Assembly (NCBI GenBank): GCA_903831575.1
Contig: CAIKYB010000044.1
Span: forward strand, 1 to 64,000
Reading direction: 5' to 3'
DNA length: 64,000 bases
Source: an uncultured Bacteroidota bacterium
GTDB lineage: Bacteria; Bacteroidota; Bacteroidia; Chitinophagales; Chitinophagaceae
Position 1 is the first letter of the stretch; every line of letters starts with the position of its first letter. The position numbers and the translations under genes were made by a program. A model generated the notes under the pieces. The model did not search any database and was not told the origin of the DNA. It saw only the letters and a list, made by a program, of their open reading frames with translations. Shown here piece by piece: positions 29,687-38,538 of the stretch.

Positions 29687-30457
29687 TTAGAATTTCAAAT
29701 GTCTAACTGTTTGTCCGTCATTGATCAATTGTTTTAAGGAATCTATTCCAATTTTCAGATGAGTTTCTACATATTTTGCAGTCACTCCAAGATCACTGGC
29801 TTCGGTTTTTACACCTTCCGGAACCATTGGAGAATCGCTTACTAATAATAAAGCTCCAGTAGGAATTTTATTGTAAAAACCAACTGAAAAAATGGTAGCA
29901 GTTTCCATGTCTATAGCATGAGCTCTTACTTTTTGAAGATAGTCTTTAAAGATTTCATCATGTTCCCACACTCTTCTGTTGGTGGTATAACACACGCCCG
30001 TCCAATAGTCGCATTCATAATCTCGTATAGTTGTGGAAATCGCCTTTTGAAGTGCAAACGCAGGTAAAGCTGGAACTTCAGGTGGAAAGTAATCATTACT
30101 GGTTCCTTCTCCTCGTATTGCAGCTATGGGTAAAATTAAATCCCCGATTTTATTTCTTTTTTTAAGTCCACCACATTTGCCAAGAAACAAGACTGCTTTA
30201 GGATTAATGGCAGTAAGCAAATCCATAATTGTTGCGGAACCTGGACTGCCCATGCCAAAATTGATGATGGTTATATTATTAGCAGTGGCGCATTGCATTG
30301 GTCTTTCTGCTCCAACAATTTCTACCTTATTCCATTCTGCGAACAATTTCACATAATTGGAAAAGTTTGTCAATAAAATATATTGACCGAAGTTGGTTAT
30401 TATTTCACCTGTATATCTTGGCAACCAATTGGAAACGATTTCTTCTTTTGTCTTCAT
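29687..30457 (-). CDS. amn: AMP nucleosidase
   Basis: INFGMGSPGSATIMDLLTAINPKAVLFLGKCGGLK...AIRGEGTSNDYFPPEVPALPAFALQ...HAIDMETATIFSVGF. Confidence 0.9.
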   Translation of the reverse strand: MKTKEEIVSNWLPRYTGEIITNFGQYILLTNFSNYVKLFAEWNKVEIVGAERPMQCATANNITIINFGMGSPGSATIMDLLTAINPKAVLFLGKCGGLKKRNKIGDLILPIAAIRGEGTSNDYFPPEVPALPAFALQKAISTTIRDYECDYWTGVCYTTNRRVWEHDEIFKDYLQKVRAHAIDMETATIFSVGFYNKIPTGALLLVSDSPMVPEGVKTEASDLGVTAKYVETHLKIGIDSLKQLINDGQTVRHLKF

Positions 30458-30743
30458 TTTGAATTATTAAATTTCGTAAAAATACAAAAAATAGCTGTGA
30501 TTCAGTTTAAATAACGATTTGATGAATAAAACCATGGCAGTTGATGGCATTTTAGCTAAGCTAAGCGTTTCCGATTTTAGATATTGCAATATTGCGAATA
30601 CGCATAAAAACAGGCCCCAATAGCTAAATCCGCAGCAGTTCAAAATCATTTAGACAAAATCATCAATCCAACTGCTATAATTTGTAGTTTTGATTCAATA
30701 GCTGAATTAGCTCGATTTCGTTTTTTGTAATAGTTGTTAAAAT

Positions 30744-31181
30744 ATGATTGCAGTAAAATATCCTGATAAGAAACCTTCGATTGCTATTAAAGATGGTACA
30801 GAAAAGATCTTTTGTTTAAGCAGAAAAAAATGGTTGGTGCTGACTCCTGAAGAGTGGGTTAGACAAAATTTTTTATTGTACTTAATAGAAATATTAAAAT
30901 ATCCGATTTCTTTGATTGCAGTTGAAAAACAGATTTCTGTAGGGGAAGTAAAAAAGCGGTTTGATATCGTAGTATTTGACAACTGCGCATTACCCATCAT
31001 TTTGATAGAATGCAAGGAAATGGACATCAACTTAACCCCTTCAGTTTTACAGCAGGCATTGAATTACCATAGTAGTTTCCAGTCTCAGTATATTATCATT
31101 ACCAATGGGCTTCATACCATTGGTTTTGAAAACAAGGGGAGTCATATAGAAGAAATTCATGAATTGGTGGCATTTCAATAG
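30744..31181 (+). CDS. HsdR N-terminal-like (HSDR_N, PD-(D/E)XK) domain protein
   Basis: [26 protein letters not shown]...[25 protein letters not shown]. Confidence 0.8.
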   Translation: MIAVKYPDKKPSIAIKDGTEKIFCLSRKKWLVLTPEEWVRQNFLLYLIEILKYPISLIAVEKQISVGEVKKRFDIVVFDNCALPIILIECKEMDINLTPSVLQQALNYHSSFQSQYIIITNGLHTIGFENKGSHIEEIHELVAFQ

Positions 31182-31296
31182 TAAAGATTCTTTTTTTTAT
31201 TTTTTTTGGTCAACTTGTAAATCCGCTTTATATTTGTCATCCCTTTTTAAAGGGGATAAACCCTATTGTTCACAACCAAGAAAATTTCTATTTTTT

Positions 31297-31830
31297 ATGG
31301 CTGTTAAAATGAGATTACAAAGACATGGTTCAAAAAAGAGACCATTCTATTTCATCGTTATTGCTGACGGACGTAGTCCTCGCGACGGAAAATTCATTCA
31401 AAAATTAGGTACTTACAATCCTTTGACTGTTCCTGCTACAATTCAGGTTGATCGTCAGAAGGCATTGGATTGGCTACAAAAAGGTGCTCAACCCACTGAT
31501 ACTGTACGTCGTATCCTTTCTTTCAAAGGAGTATTGTATCTAAAGCATCTACTTCGTGGAGTAAGCATGGGCTTATTTGATGAAGCAGCGGCAATGGAAA
31601 AATTTACAAAGTGGAGTGTAGAGCATGATGCTCTTGTTTCAAATCGTCAGAGTGCTCATAAAAAAGCACGTATGGATCGCAGAGACGTTCCTGTTGTTAA
31701 GAAAGTAGAAGCTAAAGTGGAAACACCGGTAGAAGCTGCTGCTGAAACACCAGAAGTTGAAGCACCAGAAGTTGAAGCACCTGTAGTGGAAACACCAACA
31801 ACTGAAGAAGAAACTAAAACAGCAGAATAA
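31297..31830 (+). CDS. rpsP: 30S ribosomal protein S16 with acidic repetitive C-terminal extension
   Basis: [43 protein letters not shown]; start chosen at ATG 31297. Confidence 0.95.
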   Translation: MAVKMRLQRHGSKKRPFYFIVIADGRSPRDGKFIQKLGTYNPLTVPATIQVDRQKALDWLQKGAQPTDTVRRILSFKGVLYLKHLLRGVSMGLFDEAAAMEKFTKWSVEHDALVSNRQSAHKKARMDRRDVPVVKKVEAKVETPVEAAAETPEVEAPEVEAPVVETPTTEEETKTAE

Positions 31831-31856
31831 TACCTCTGTACCGTTAATTCATTTCA

Positions 31857-31891
31857 AAAAGCCGGCTCTACATGTAGAGTCGGCTTTTTTT
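31857..31891 (+). terminator. Terminator 3' of rpsP
   Basis: gccggctctacatgtagagtcggc + T7. Confidence 0.8.
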
Positions 31892-31916
31892 ATTTCTTAA
31901 TTTATGATTTTCAGCA

Positions 31917-31946
31917 TTGTATATTAAGGTGGCTACCTTATTTTTG
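31917..31946 (+). promoter_or_regulatory. Bacteroidetes-type promoter for the nuo operon (TTG-N19-TATTTTTG)
   Basis: ttg at 31917-31919, TAnnTTTG at 31939-31946, 25 nt 5' of the nuoA ATG. Confidence 0.5.
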
Positions 31947-31971
31947 CATACCAAAATTTAAGCATTACATC

Positions 31972-32364
31972 ATGCCCTTCTATTTACTACAGGCAAATTC
32001 TAATAGTGCAGCCAATTACTTACCCATTGTAATCCAGATTATTTTTGCCTTAGGGTTGGTTTTCACCATTATTTGGGGATCAAATTTATTAGGTCCAAAA
32101 AGAGTCACTTCAGATAAATTACAAAATTTCGAAAGCGGAATTGAAATCAAAGAGAATGCACGCCAGCCAATGGCTATAAAATATTTCCTTATTGCAATTT
32201 TGTTTGTATTGTTTGATGTGGAGGTGATTTTTTTCTATCCTTATGCAGTCAATTTTTGTGAATTGGGATGGGATGGTTTTATTGCGGTAATATTTTTTGT
32301 TGCTTCTTTTTTAGCTGGGTTTATATACATCTTTAAGAAAGGAGCAATGAAGTGGGAAGACTAA
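31972..32364 (+). CDS. nuoA: NADH-quinone oxidoreductase subunit A
   Basis: FESGIEIKENARQPMAIKYFLIAILFVLFDVEVIFFYPYAV. Confidence 0.93.
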   Translation: MPFYLLQANSNSAANYLPIVIQIIFALGLVFTIIWGSNLLGPKRVTSDKLQNFESGIEIKENARQPMAIKYFLIAILFVLFDVEVIFFYPYAVNFCELGWDGFIAVIFFVASFLAGFIYIFKKGAMKWED

Positions 32365-32418
32365 TTTGATTTGAACAATTGAACACTTGAAAATTTTAAA
32401 ATTGATTAATTAAAAAAT

Positions 32419-32982
32419 ATGTCTCGTCCAGTACAATTTAATAATACTATAAAATTCGAAGGCATTCCTGAGGGCTACATGGGTGAGGGATTCATGGCAA
32501 CTAACTTTGAAAAAGTGGTGAGCCTTGCTCGAAAAAATTCTATTTGGCCTTTACCTTTTGCTACAAGTTGCTGTGGGATTGAATTCATGGCAACAATGGG
32601 GAGTCATTATGATTTAGCTCGCTTTGGTTCTGAAAGAGTTGGATTTTCTCCTCGTCAATGTGATTTATTAATGGTGATGGGTACGATTTCAAAAAAAATG
32701 GGACCGGTTTTAAAACAAGTTTATGTACAAATGGCGGAACCCCGTTGGGTAATTGCTGTTGGAGCATGTGCAAGCAGTGGCGGAATTTTTGATACTTATT
32801 CTGTTTTACAAGGAATAGATCAGGTTATTCCGGTTGATGTTTATGTGCCAGGTTGCCCACCAAGACCAGAAGCTATTTTGGATGGGTTTATGAAAATACA
32901 GGAATTGGTAAATGCAGAAGGATTGAGAAGAAGACATAGTGACCAGTATAAAGAGTTGATGAATAGTTATGGAATACAATAA
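32419..32982 (+). CDS. nuoB: NADH-quinone oxidoreductase subunit B
   Basis: SIWPLPFATSCCGIEFMATMGSHYDLARFGSERVGFSPRQCDLLMVMGT...VPGCPPRPEAIL. Confidence 0.97.
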   Translation: MSRPVQFNNTIKFEGIPEGYMGEGFMATNFEKVVSLARKNSIWPLPFATSCCGIEFMATMGSHYDLARFGSERVGFSPRQCDLLMVMGTISKKMGPVLKQVYVQMAEPRWVIAVGACASSGGIFDTYSVLQGIDQVIPVDVYVPGCPPRPEAILDGFMKIQELVNAEGLRRRHSDQYKELMNSYGIQ

Positions 32983-33088
32983 CTGTTTAATAAGTTGAAA
33001 AGGTTGAATAAGTTCAATAGGTTAAATATACACTCTGAATAACCTTTTAAACATCTTGAACTTTTTAAACACTTGAAACAAAAAAGAA

Positions 33089-33589
33089 ATGTTGACAAAC
33101 GAAATTATAAAACAAAAATTAACTGAGAAATTCGGCGAGCAATTAACGGATTGGCAAGAGCCTTATGGCATGCTTACATTTACAGCAGTAAAAGAAATTA
33201 ATTTAAAAGTGCTGCAGTTTTTATTTGATGATGCTGAATTTAAATTTAATTTTTTAACTGATTTACAAGCGGTTCATTATCCTGATAACAAAGGCGCTGA
33301 ACTTGCTGTTGTTTACCATCTGCACAACTGGACAGATAATGTACGCATTCGTTTTAAAGTGTATGCCGATATTAATCAACCCGACGTTTACAGTGCAACG
33401 GCATTGTACCAATCGGCAAATTTTATGGAAAGAGAAACCTATGATTTTTACGGGGTAAATTTTGTAGGGCATCCCAACTTAATCAGAATCCTTAACGTTG
33501 ATGAAATGGATTATTTTCCGATGAGAAAAGAATTTCCATTGGAAGATCAAACAAGAATTGATAAGGATGATGATATGTTTGGCAGATGA
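33089..33589 (+). CDS. nuoC: NADH-quinone oxidoreductase subunit C
   Basis: ADINQPDVYSATALYQSANFMERETYDFYGVNFVGHPNLIRIL...DYFPMRKEFPLED. Confidence 0.95.
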   Translation: MLTNEIIKQKLTEKFGEQLTDWQEPYGMLTFTAVKEINLKVLQFLFDDAEFKFNFLTDLQAVHYPDNKGAELAVVYHLHNWTDNVRIRFKVYADINQPDVYSATALYQSANFMERETYDFYGVNFVGHPNLIRILNVDEMDYFPMRKEFPLEDQTRIDKDDDMFGR

Positions 33590-33656
33590 TGAGTTGATTT
33601 GAAGAGCTGCAAATTTGAGAATTAATATCGAATTGCAAAATGAACAAATTGAAATT

Positions 33657-34886
33657 ATGAGTGATCACATATTATTACCGGAAGGAAGTATTGAAAAGCA
33701 AACGACCACATTAAATCTGGGTCCTACGCATCCGGCTACGCATGGTGTTTTTCAAAATATTTTGGAATTGGATGGAGAGCGCATCATGAAAGCTACTTCT
33801 ACAGTAGGTTATATCCATCGTGCCTTTGAAAAAATTGCAGAAAGGAGAAATCTTTATCAAATCACACCACTTACTGATCGTTTAAATTATTGTTCTTCGC
33901 CGCTAAATAATATTGGATGGCATTTAACTTGCGAAAAGTTGTTGGGTGTTTCCACTCCTAAACGAGTTGATTATTTAAGAATCATCATCATGGAATTGGC
34001 GCGTATTTCTGATCACTTGATTTGCAATTCAATTGTGGGTGTGGATAGTGGCGCGTACTCTGGATTTTTGTATGTAATGCAATTCAGAGAATTGATTTAT
34101 GAAATCTATGAAGAAATTTGCGGATCAAGATTAACTACAAATATTGGCCGTATCGGCGGTTTTGAAAGAAACTTCACTAATGCAGCATTTGAAAAGTTAG
34201 AAAAATTTCTTGATGAGAAAAGCGGCTATCCGGCACAGTTAAAAGAGTTTGAAAATTTATTCGCAAGGAACAGGATTTTTATGGATCGTACAATTGGTTG
34301 TGGTCCAATTACTGCCGAAAGAGCCATGAACTATGGATTTACTGGTCCAAATCTTCGTGCAGCAGGTGTTGATTATGATGTAAGAGTGCATACGCCATAT
34401 AGCAGTTATCAGGATTTTGATTTTACTGTTCCGGTAGGCACTACGGGTGACTGTTATGATCGCTTCTTGGTACGTAATCAAGAGATGTGGCAAAGCTTGA
34501 GTATTCTCAGACAAGCCTATCAAAAAGTACAGGAGTTTAAAGGTGCGGAAGCTGAAGTGTATCATGCTGATGTGCCTGCTTATTATCTTCCTGAAAAGAA
34601 AGATGTTTATACCAAGATGGAAGCGTTGATTTACCATTTCAAAATCATCATGGGAGAAACAGCTATGCCTGCTGGTGAGGTATACCATTCCATTGAAGGC
34701 GCAAACGGAGAGTTGGGTTATTATTTAATCAGTGATGGAGGAAGAACGCCGTACAGATTGCATTTCCGCCGACCTTGCTTTATTTATTACCAGGCCTATC
34801 CGGAATTAATCGAAGGAGGAATGTTGAGTGATGCTGTGATTACAATGAGTAGTTTGAATTTGATTGCAGGAGAATTGGATGCGTAA
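33657..34886 (+). CDS. nuoD: NADH-quinone oxidoreductase subunit D
   Basis: LNLGPTHPATHGVFQNILELDGERI...HRAFEKIAERRNLYQITPLTDRLNYCSS; start chosen at MSDHILL. Confidence 0.97.
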   Translation: MSDHILLPEGSIEKQTTTLNLGPTHPATHGVFQNILELDGERIMKATSTVGYIHRAFEKIAERRNLYQITPLTDRLNYCSSPLNNIGWHLTCEKLLGVSTPKRVDYLRIIIMELARISDHLICNSIVGVDSGAYSGFLYVMQFRELIYEIYEEICGSRLTTNIGRIGGFERNFTNAAFEKLEKFLDEKSGYPAQLKEFENLFARNRIFMDRTIGCGPITAERAMNYGFTGPNLRAAGVDYDVRVHTPYSSYQDFDFTVPVGTTGDCYDRFLVRNQEMWQSLSILRQAYQKVQEFKGAEAEVYHADVPAYYLPEKKDVYTKMEALIYHFKIIMGETAMPAGEVYHSIEGANGELGYYLISDGGRTPYRLHFRRPCFIYYQAYPELIEGGMLSDAVITMSSLNLIAGELDA

Positions 34887-34957
34887 GGACAATTAAAAAT
34901 TAAAAAGTAAAAGTCGAAATTTTGAATTTAAACTTTTGACTTTTGAATTATAAAAAC

Positions 34958-35449
34958 ATGGTACAGTTTAAAGAAACAAGTCTGGCAAAAGTGAAAGAGA
35001 TTATTGCTCGTTATCCGAGTGGTAAACAAAAGAGTGCCTTATTGCCCGTTCTGCATTTAGCGCAAGTTGAATTTGACGGATGGTTAGATGTTCCTGTAAT
35101 GGATTATGTTGCTGGCTTGCTGAATATTGAGCCAATCGAAGTGTATGAGGTTGCAAGTTTTTACAGCATGTACAATTTAAAGCCTGTTGGAAAATTTGTA
35201 TTCGAAGTTTGTCAAACAGGTCCTTGTATGCTTAACGGCAGCGATGATATTATTGATTACATCAAACAAAAATTAAGCATTGGAGTTGGCGAAACAACTG
35301 CTGATGGATTATTTACTTTGAAAACAGTAGAATGTTTGGGTGCTTGCGGTTATGCACCTTTGATGCAGTTTGGAAAAACGTATCGCGAACATTTAACCAA
35401 ACAAAAAGTAGATACTATTATTGAAGAGTGTAGAGCAAAAGCGAATTAA
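34958..35449 (+). CDS. nuoE: NADH-quinone oxidoreductase subunit E
   Basis: IARYPSGKQKSALLPVLHLAQ...EVYEVASFYSMYNLKPVGKF...CQTGPCML...ECLGACGYAPLMQ. Confidence 0.95.
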   Translation: MVQFKETSLAKVKEIIARYPSGKQKSALLPVLHLAQVEFDGWLDVPVMDYVAGLLNIEPIEVYEVASFYSMYNLKPVGKFVFEVCQTGPCMLNGSDDIIDYIKQKLSIGVGETTADGLFTLKTVECLGACGYAPLMQFGKTYREHLTKQKVDTIIEECRAKAN

Positions 35450-35453
35450 TATA

Positions 35454-36803
35454 ATGGGAAGAAAATTATTATTAGAAAAACAACATGTAGAAGGTATTCG
35501 TCATTACGATGTGTATCGCCGTGAAGGCGGTTATCGTAGTGTGGAGAAGGCATTGAAGATGCAACCAAATGACATAGTGGAGGAAGTGAAAAAAAGCGGC
35601 TTAAGAGGTCGTGGTGGTGCTGGATTCCCAACTGGTATGAAGTGGAGTTTTTTAGCAAAGCCTGATGGCGTTCCCCGTTATTTAGTTTGCAATGCAGATG
35701 AAAGTGAACCAGGTACTTTTAAAGACAGGTATTTAATGGAATTCATTCCACATATTTTAATTGAAGGAATGATTGTGGCATCATATGCGTTAGGCAGCAA
35801 CGTTAGTTACATTTATATCCGCGGTGAATATGATTGGATTACTGATATTTTAGATCAGGCAATTGCTGAAGCCAAACAAAATGGCTGGTTAGGAAAAAAT
35901 ATACAAGGAAGTGGATTTGATTGCGAAATGTATGTTCAGCGTGGAGCAGGTGCTTATATCTGTGGAGAAGAAACAGCTTTATTGGAATCATTGGAAGGAA
36001 AAAGAGGCAACCCCAGGATTAAACCTCCATTCCCAGCTATTAAAGGATTATGGGGATGTCCAACAGTAGTGAATAATGTAGAAACCTTAGCTGCAGTAGT
36101 TCCTATTATTAATGAAGGTGCTGAAGAATATGCAAAAATTGGCGTGGGTAAATCAACTGGTACCAAATTGATTTCTGCATGTGGAAATATTAATAAACCA
36201 GGTATCTATGAAATAGACATGACTATTTCTGTGGAAGAGTTTATTTATAGTGATGAATATTGTGGCGGCATTCCAAATGGAAAGAAATTAAAAGCTTGTA
36301 TTCCTGGAGGATCATCTGTTCCAATTTTGCCAGCTAATTTATTATTGACTACAGCCAAAGGGGAAAAGAGATTAATGAATTATGAGAGTTTAAGCGATGG
36401 CGGATTTGCCTCAGGAAGTATGATGGGTTCTGGTGGATTTATCGTTTTGGATGAAGACCAGTGTATTGTAAGACATACCTATACTTTGGCGAGATTTTAT
36501 CGTCATGAGAGTTGCGGACAATGTAGTCCTTGCAGAGAAGGAACCGGCTGGATGGAAAAAATATTATTAAGTATTGAAAAGGGAAAGGGGAAGTTGAGTG
36601 ATATTGATTTGCTTTGGGATATTCAAAGAAAGATTGAAGGGAATACGATTTGCCCATTGGGAGATGCTGCGGCTTGGCCGGTGGCAGCTGCAATTAGACA
36701 TTTCCGTGATGAGTTTGAATGGCATGTGAATAATCCTGAAAAGTGTTTGACAGAAAATTTTGGTTTGAGGCATTATGCGGATGCGATTCATGTGCCGGTG
36801 TAG
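35454..36803 (+). CDS. nuoF: NADH-quinone oxidoreductase subunit F
   Basis: GLRGRGGAGFPTGMKWSF...CNADESEPGTFKDRYLME...GAGAYICGEETALLESLEGKRGNPR...CGQCSPCREGTGW. Confidence 0.97.
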   Translation: MGRKLLLEKQHVEGIRHYDVYRREGGYRSVEKALKMQPNDIVEEVKKSGLRGRGGAGFPTGMKWSFLAKPDGVPRYLVCNADESEPGTFKDRYLMEFIPHILIEGMIVASYALGSNVSYIYIRGEYDWITDILDQAIAEAKQNGWLGKNIQGSGFDCEMYVQRGAGAYICGEETALLESLEGKRGNPRIKPPFPAIKGLWGCPTVVNNVETLAAVVPIINEGAEEYAKIGVGKSTGTKLISACGNINKPGIYEIDMTISVEEFIYSDEYCGGIPNGKKLKACIPGGSSVPILPANLLLTTAKGEKRLMNYESLSDGGFASGSMMGSGGFIVLDEDQCIVRHTYTLARFYRHESCGQCSPCREGTGWMEKILLSIEKGKGKLSDIDLLWDIQRKIEGNTICPLGDAAAWPVAAAIRHFRDEFEWHVNNPEKCLTENFGLRHYADAIHVPV

Positions 36804-36832
36804 TTTCACGCTAGGTACGCAAAGGAGCAAAG
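36804..36832 (+). repeat. Left inverted repeat of GxxExxY cassette
   Basis: TTTCACGCTAGGTACGCAAAGGAGCAAAG, 22/29 ungapped match to the reverse complement of 37277-37305; begins immediately after the nuoF stop. Confidence 0.6.
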
Positions 36833-36886
36833 TTTATTGTATTGATTTGATTTCATGCAAGGAGCAAAGTTGATTAAGTTTTGTAA

Positions 36887-37273
36887 ATGCTAAGTATGAG
36901 AGAGAACGAGATTTCGAAAATAGTATTTGAGTTGTGTTTGATGATTCATAAAAAGTATGGCCCAGGTTTATTTGAAAGTGTTTATGAGGAAATTATCTGT
37001 TTTGAGTTGCATAAACTAGATATTTCTTTTACTCGTCAGCAAGGAATACCGCTGATACATGAAGAGATAAAAATGGATGTAGGATTCAGAGCAGATGTGA
37101 TTATTGAAAATAAAGTTATACTTGAGTTGAAGTCAGTTGAAGTTTTGTCACCGCTTCATCATAAACAACTGTTGACTTATTTAAAACTGACTGATTTGAA
37201 ATTGGGTTTGCTAATTAATTTCAATGTGTCATTGTTGAAAGATGGCATTCATAGAATTGCAAATAAATTATAG
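36887..37273 (+). CDS. GxxExxY family protein (PD-(D/E)XK nuclease-like)
   Basis: KYGPGLFESVYEEIICFEL (GxxExxY); DVGFRADVIIENKVILELKSVE (D...ExK); LLTYLKLTDLKLGLLINFN. Confidence 0.9.
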   Translation: MLSMRENEISKIVFELCLMIHKKYGPGLFESVYEEIICFELHKLDISFTRQQGIPLIHEEIKMDVGFRADVIIENKVILELKSVEVLSPLHHKQLLTYLKLTDLKLGLLINFNVSLLKDGIHRIANKL

Positions 37274-37276
37274 CGC

Positions 37277-37305
37277 CATTGCTTCGTTGCGAGCTTTGCG
37301 TGAAA
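37277..37305 (-). repeat. Right inverted repeat copy A of GxxExxY cassette
   Basis: Reverse complement TTTCACGCAAAGCTCGCAACGAAGCAATG. Confidence 0.6.
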
Positions 37306-37327
37306 AATTGATAAGAGTACATAAAAA

Positions 37328-37360
37328 TGTCGTGATTTTTAAAAGTTGACATTCACGACA
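37328..37360. repeat. Inverted repeat between the two right-end repeats
   Basis: tgtcgtga (37328-37335) / tcacgaca (37353-37360), perfect 8-bp stem. Confidence 0.6.
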
Positions 37361-37364
37361 TAAT

Positions 37365-37420
37365 AAATAAATTATAGCGTCATTGCTTCATTGCGAGCTT
37401 TGCGTGAAAAATTGATAAGA
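37365..37420. repeat. Near-identical direct copy of 37261-37316, containing right inverted repeat copy B
   Basis: aaataaattatagcgYcattgcttcRttgcgagctttgcgtgaaaaattgataaga at 37261 and 37365 (104-bp period). Confidence 0.85.
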
Positions 37421-37430
37421 AAACACAATA

Positions 37431-38537
37431 ATGGAAGTTGAAATAAACACAATTAAAGTAACCATCGACAACATCACTATTGATGTTGCACCTGGTACAA
37501 CTATCCTTAATGCCGCGAGGCAAATAGGAGGAGATGTAACGCCTCCGGCTATGTGCTATTACAGCAAGCTTGAAGGAAGTGGCGGCAAATGCCGTACTTG
37601 TTTGGTGGAAGTAGCTGCTGGTTCAACGGCTGATCCTCGTCCAATGCCAAAATTGGTTGCAAGTTGCCGCACAGGTGTGATGGATGGAATGGTTGTAAAA
37701 AATATTACCAGCGAAAAAGTGACTGATGCAAGAAATGGCGTGGTGGAATTTTTATTATTAAATCATCCATTGGATTGTCCTATTTGTGATCAGGCTGGCG
37801 AATGTCATTTGCAAGATTTAGGTTACGAACATGGTAAAGAAGGAACTCGTTACCAGTTTGCCCGCAGAACTTTTAAGAAAGAAGATATTGGACCTTATAT
37901 ACAGTTACACATGACAAGATGTATTCTTTGTTATCGTTGTACGTATGTAGCCGATCAAATTACAGATAAGCGTGTACACGGTATCATTGATAGAGGCGAC
38001 CACGCTGCCATATCAACATATATTTCAAAAGCCATCGACAATGATTTTAGTGGAAATATGATTGATGTTTGTCCGGTTGGTGCTTTAACAGATAAAACTT
38101 TCCGATTTAAAAATAGGGTTTGGTTTACAAAGCCGGTAGATGCCCATCGCAATTGTACCACTCCTGGTTGTTGTGGAAAAGCAACATTATGGTTAAGAGG
38201 CGAAGAAGTATTCAGGGTTACTGCAAGAAAAGATGAGTGGGGAGAAGTGCAGAGTTATGATGGTAAGCCAGGATGGATTTGCAATACTTGCAGATTTGAA
38301 ACTAAAAAAACGGAGTCGTGGACAATAGAAGGAGTAACGAAAATTAGCCGTCACTCTGTTATTGGATTAAATAAATATCAAACACTGGAAATGCCAAAAG
38401 AAACAGTGAAAGAAGTGATGAATGGCATTGAACCTAAATTGTTGATGGATATTCACAGCGTAAGTGGCGTCAATAATCCAAAGCTGCATTTAAGCGAAAT
38501 TGAAGGACCGGCAAAATCAAGTGATTTTAAAAATTAA
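37431..38537 (+). CDS. nuoG: NADH-quinone oxidoreductase subunit G, short form lacking molybdopterin domain
   Basis: ILNAARQIGGDVTPPAMCYYSKLEGSGGKCRTCLVEV...HPLDCPICDQAGECHLQDLGYEHG; 368 aa. Confidence 0.92.
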   Translation: MEVEINTIKVTIDNITIDVAPGTTILNAARQIGGDVTPPAMCYYSKLEGSGGKCRTCLVEVAAGSTADPRPMPKLVASCRTGVMDGMVVKNITSEKVTDARNGVVEFLLLNHPLDCPICDQAGECHLQDLGYEHGKEGTRYQFARRTFKKEDIGPYIQLHMTRCILCYRCTYVADQITDKRVHGIIDRGDHAAISTYISKAIDNDFSGNMIDVCPVGALTDKTFRFKNRVWFTKPVDAHRNCTTPGCCGKATLWLRGEEVFRVTARKDEWGEVQSYDGKPGWICNTCRFETKKTESWTIEGVTKISRHSVIGLNKYQTLEMPKETVKEVMNGIEPKLLMDIHSVSGVNNPKLHLSEIEGPAKSSDFKN

Positions 38538-38538
38538 A

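Noticed and set aside
30467-30649. 60-aa minus-strand ORF 5' of amn
   Set aside because: No recognisable domain, low-complexity hydrophobic composition, no conserved features; not reported as CDS.
30744-31181. Possible restriction-modification or defence locus (HsdR_N-like domain)
   Set aside because: No HsdM/HsdS or helicase partners; it sits next to rpsP as a lone small PD-(D/E)XK protein, a common housekeeping-style arrangement in this phylum.
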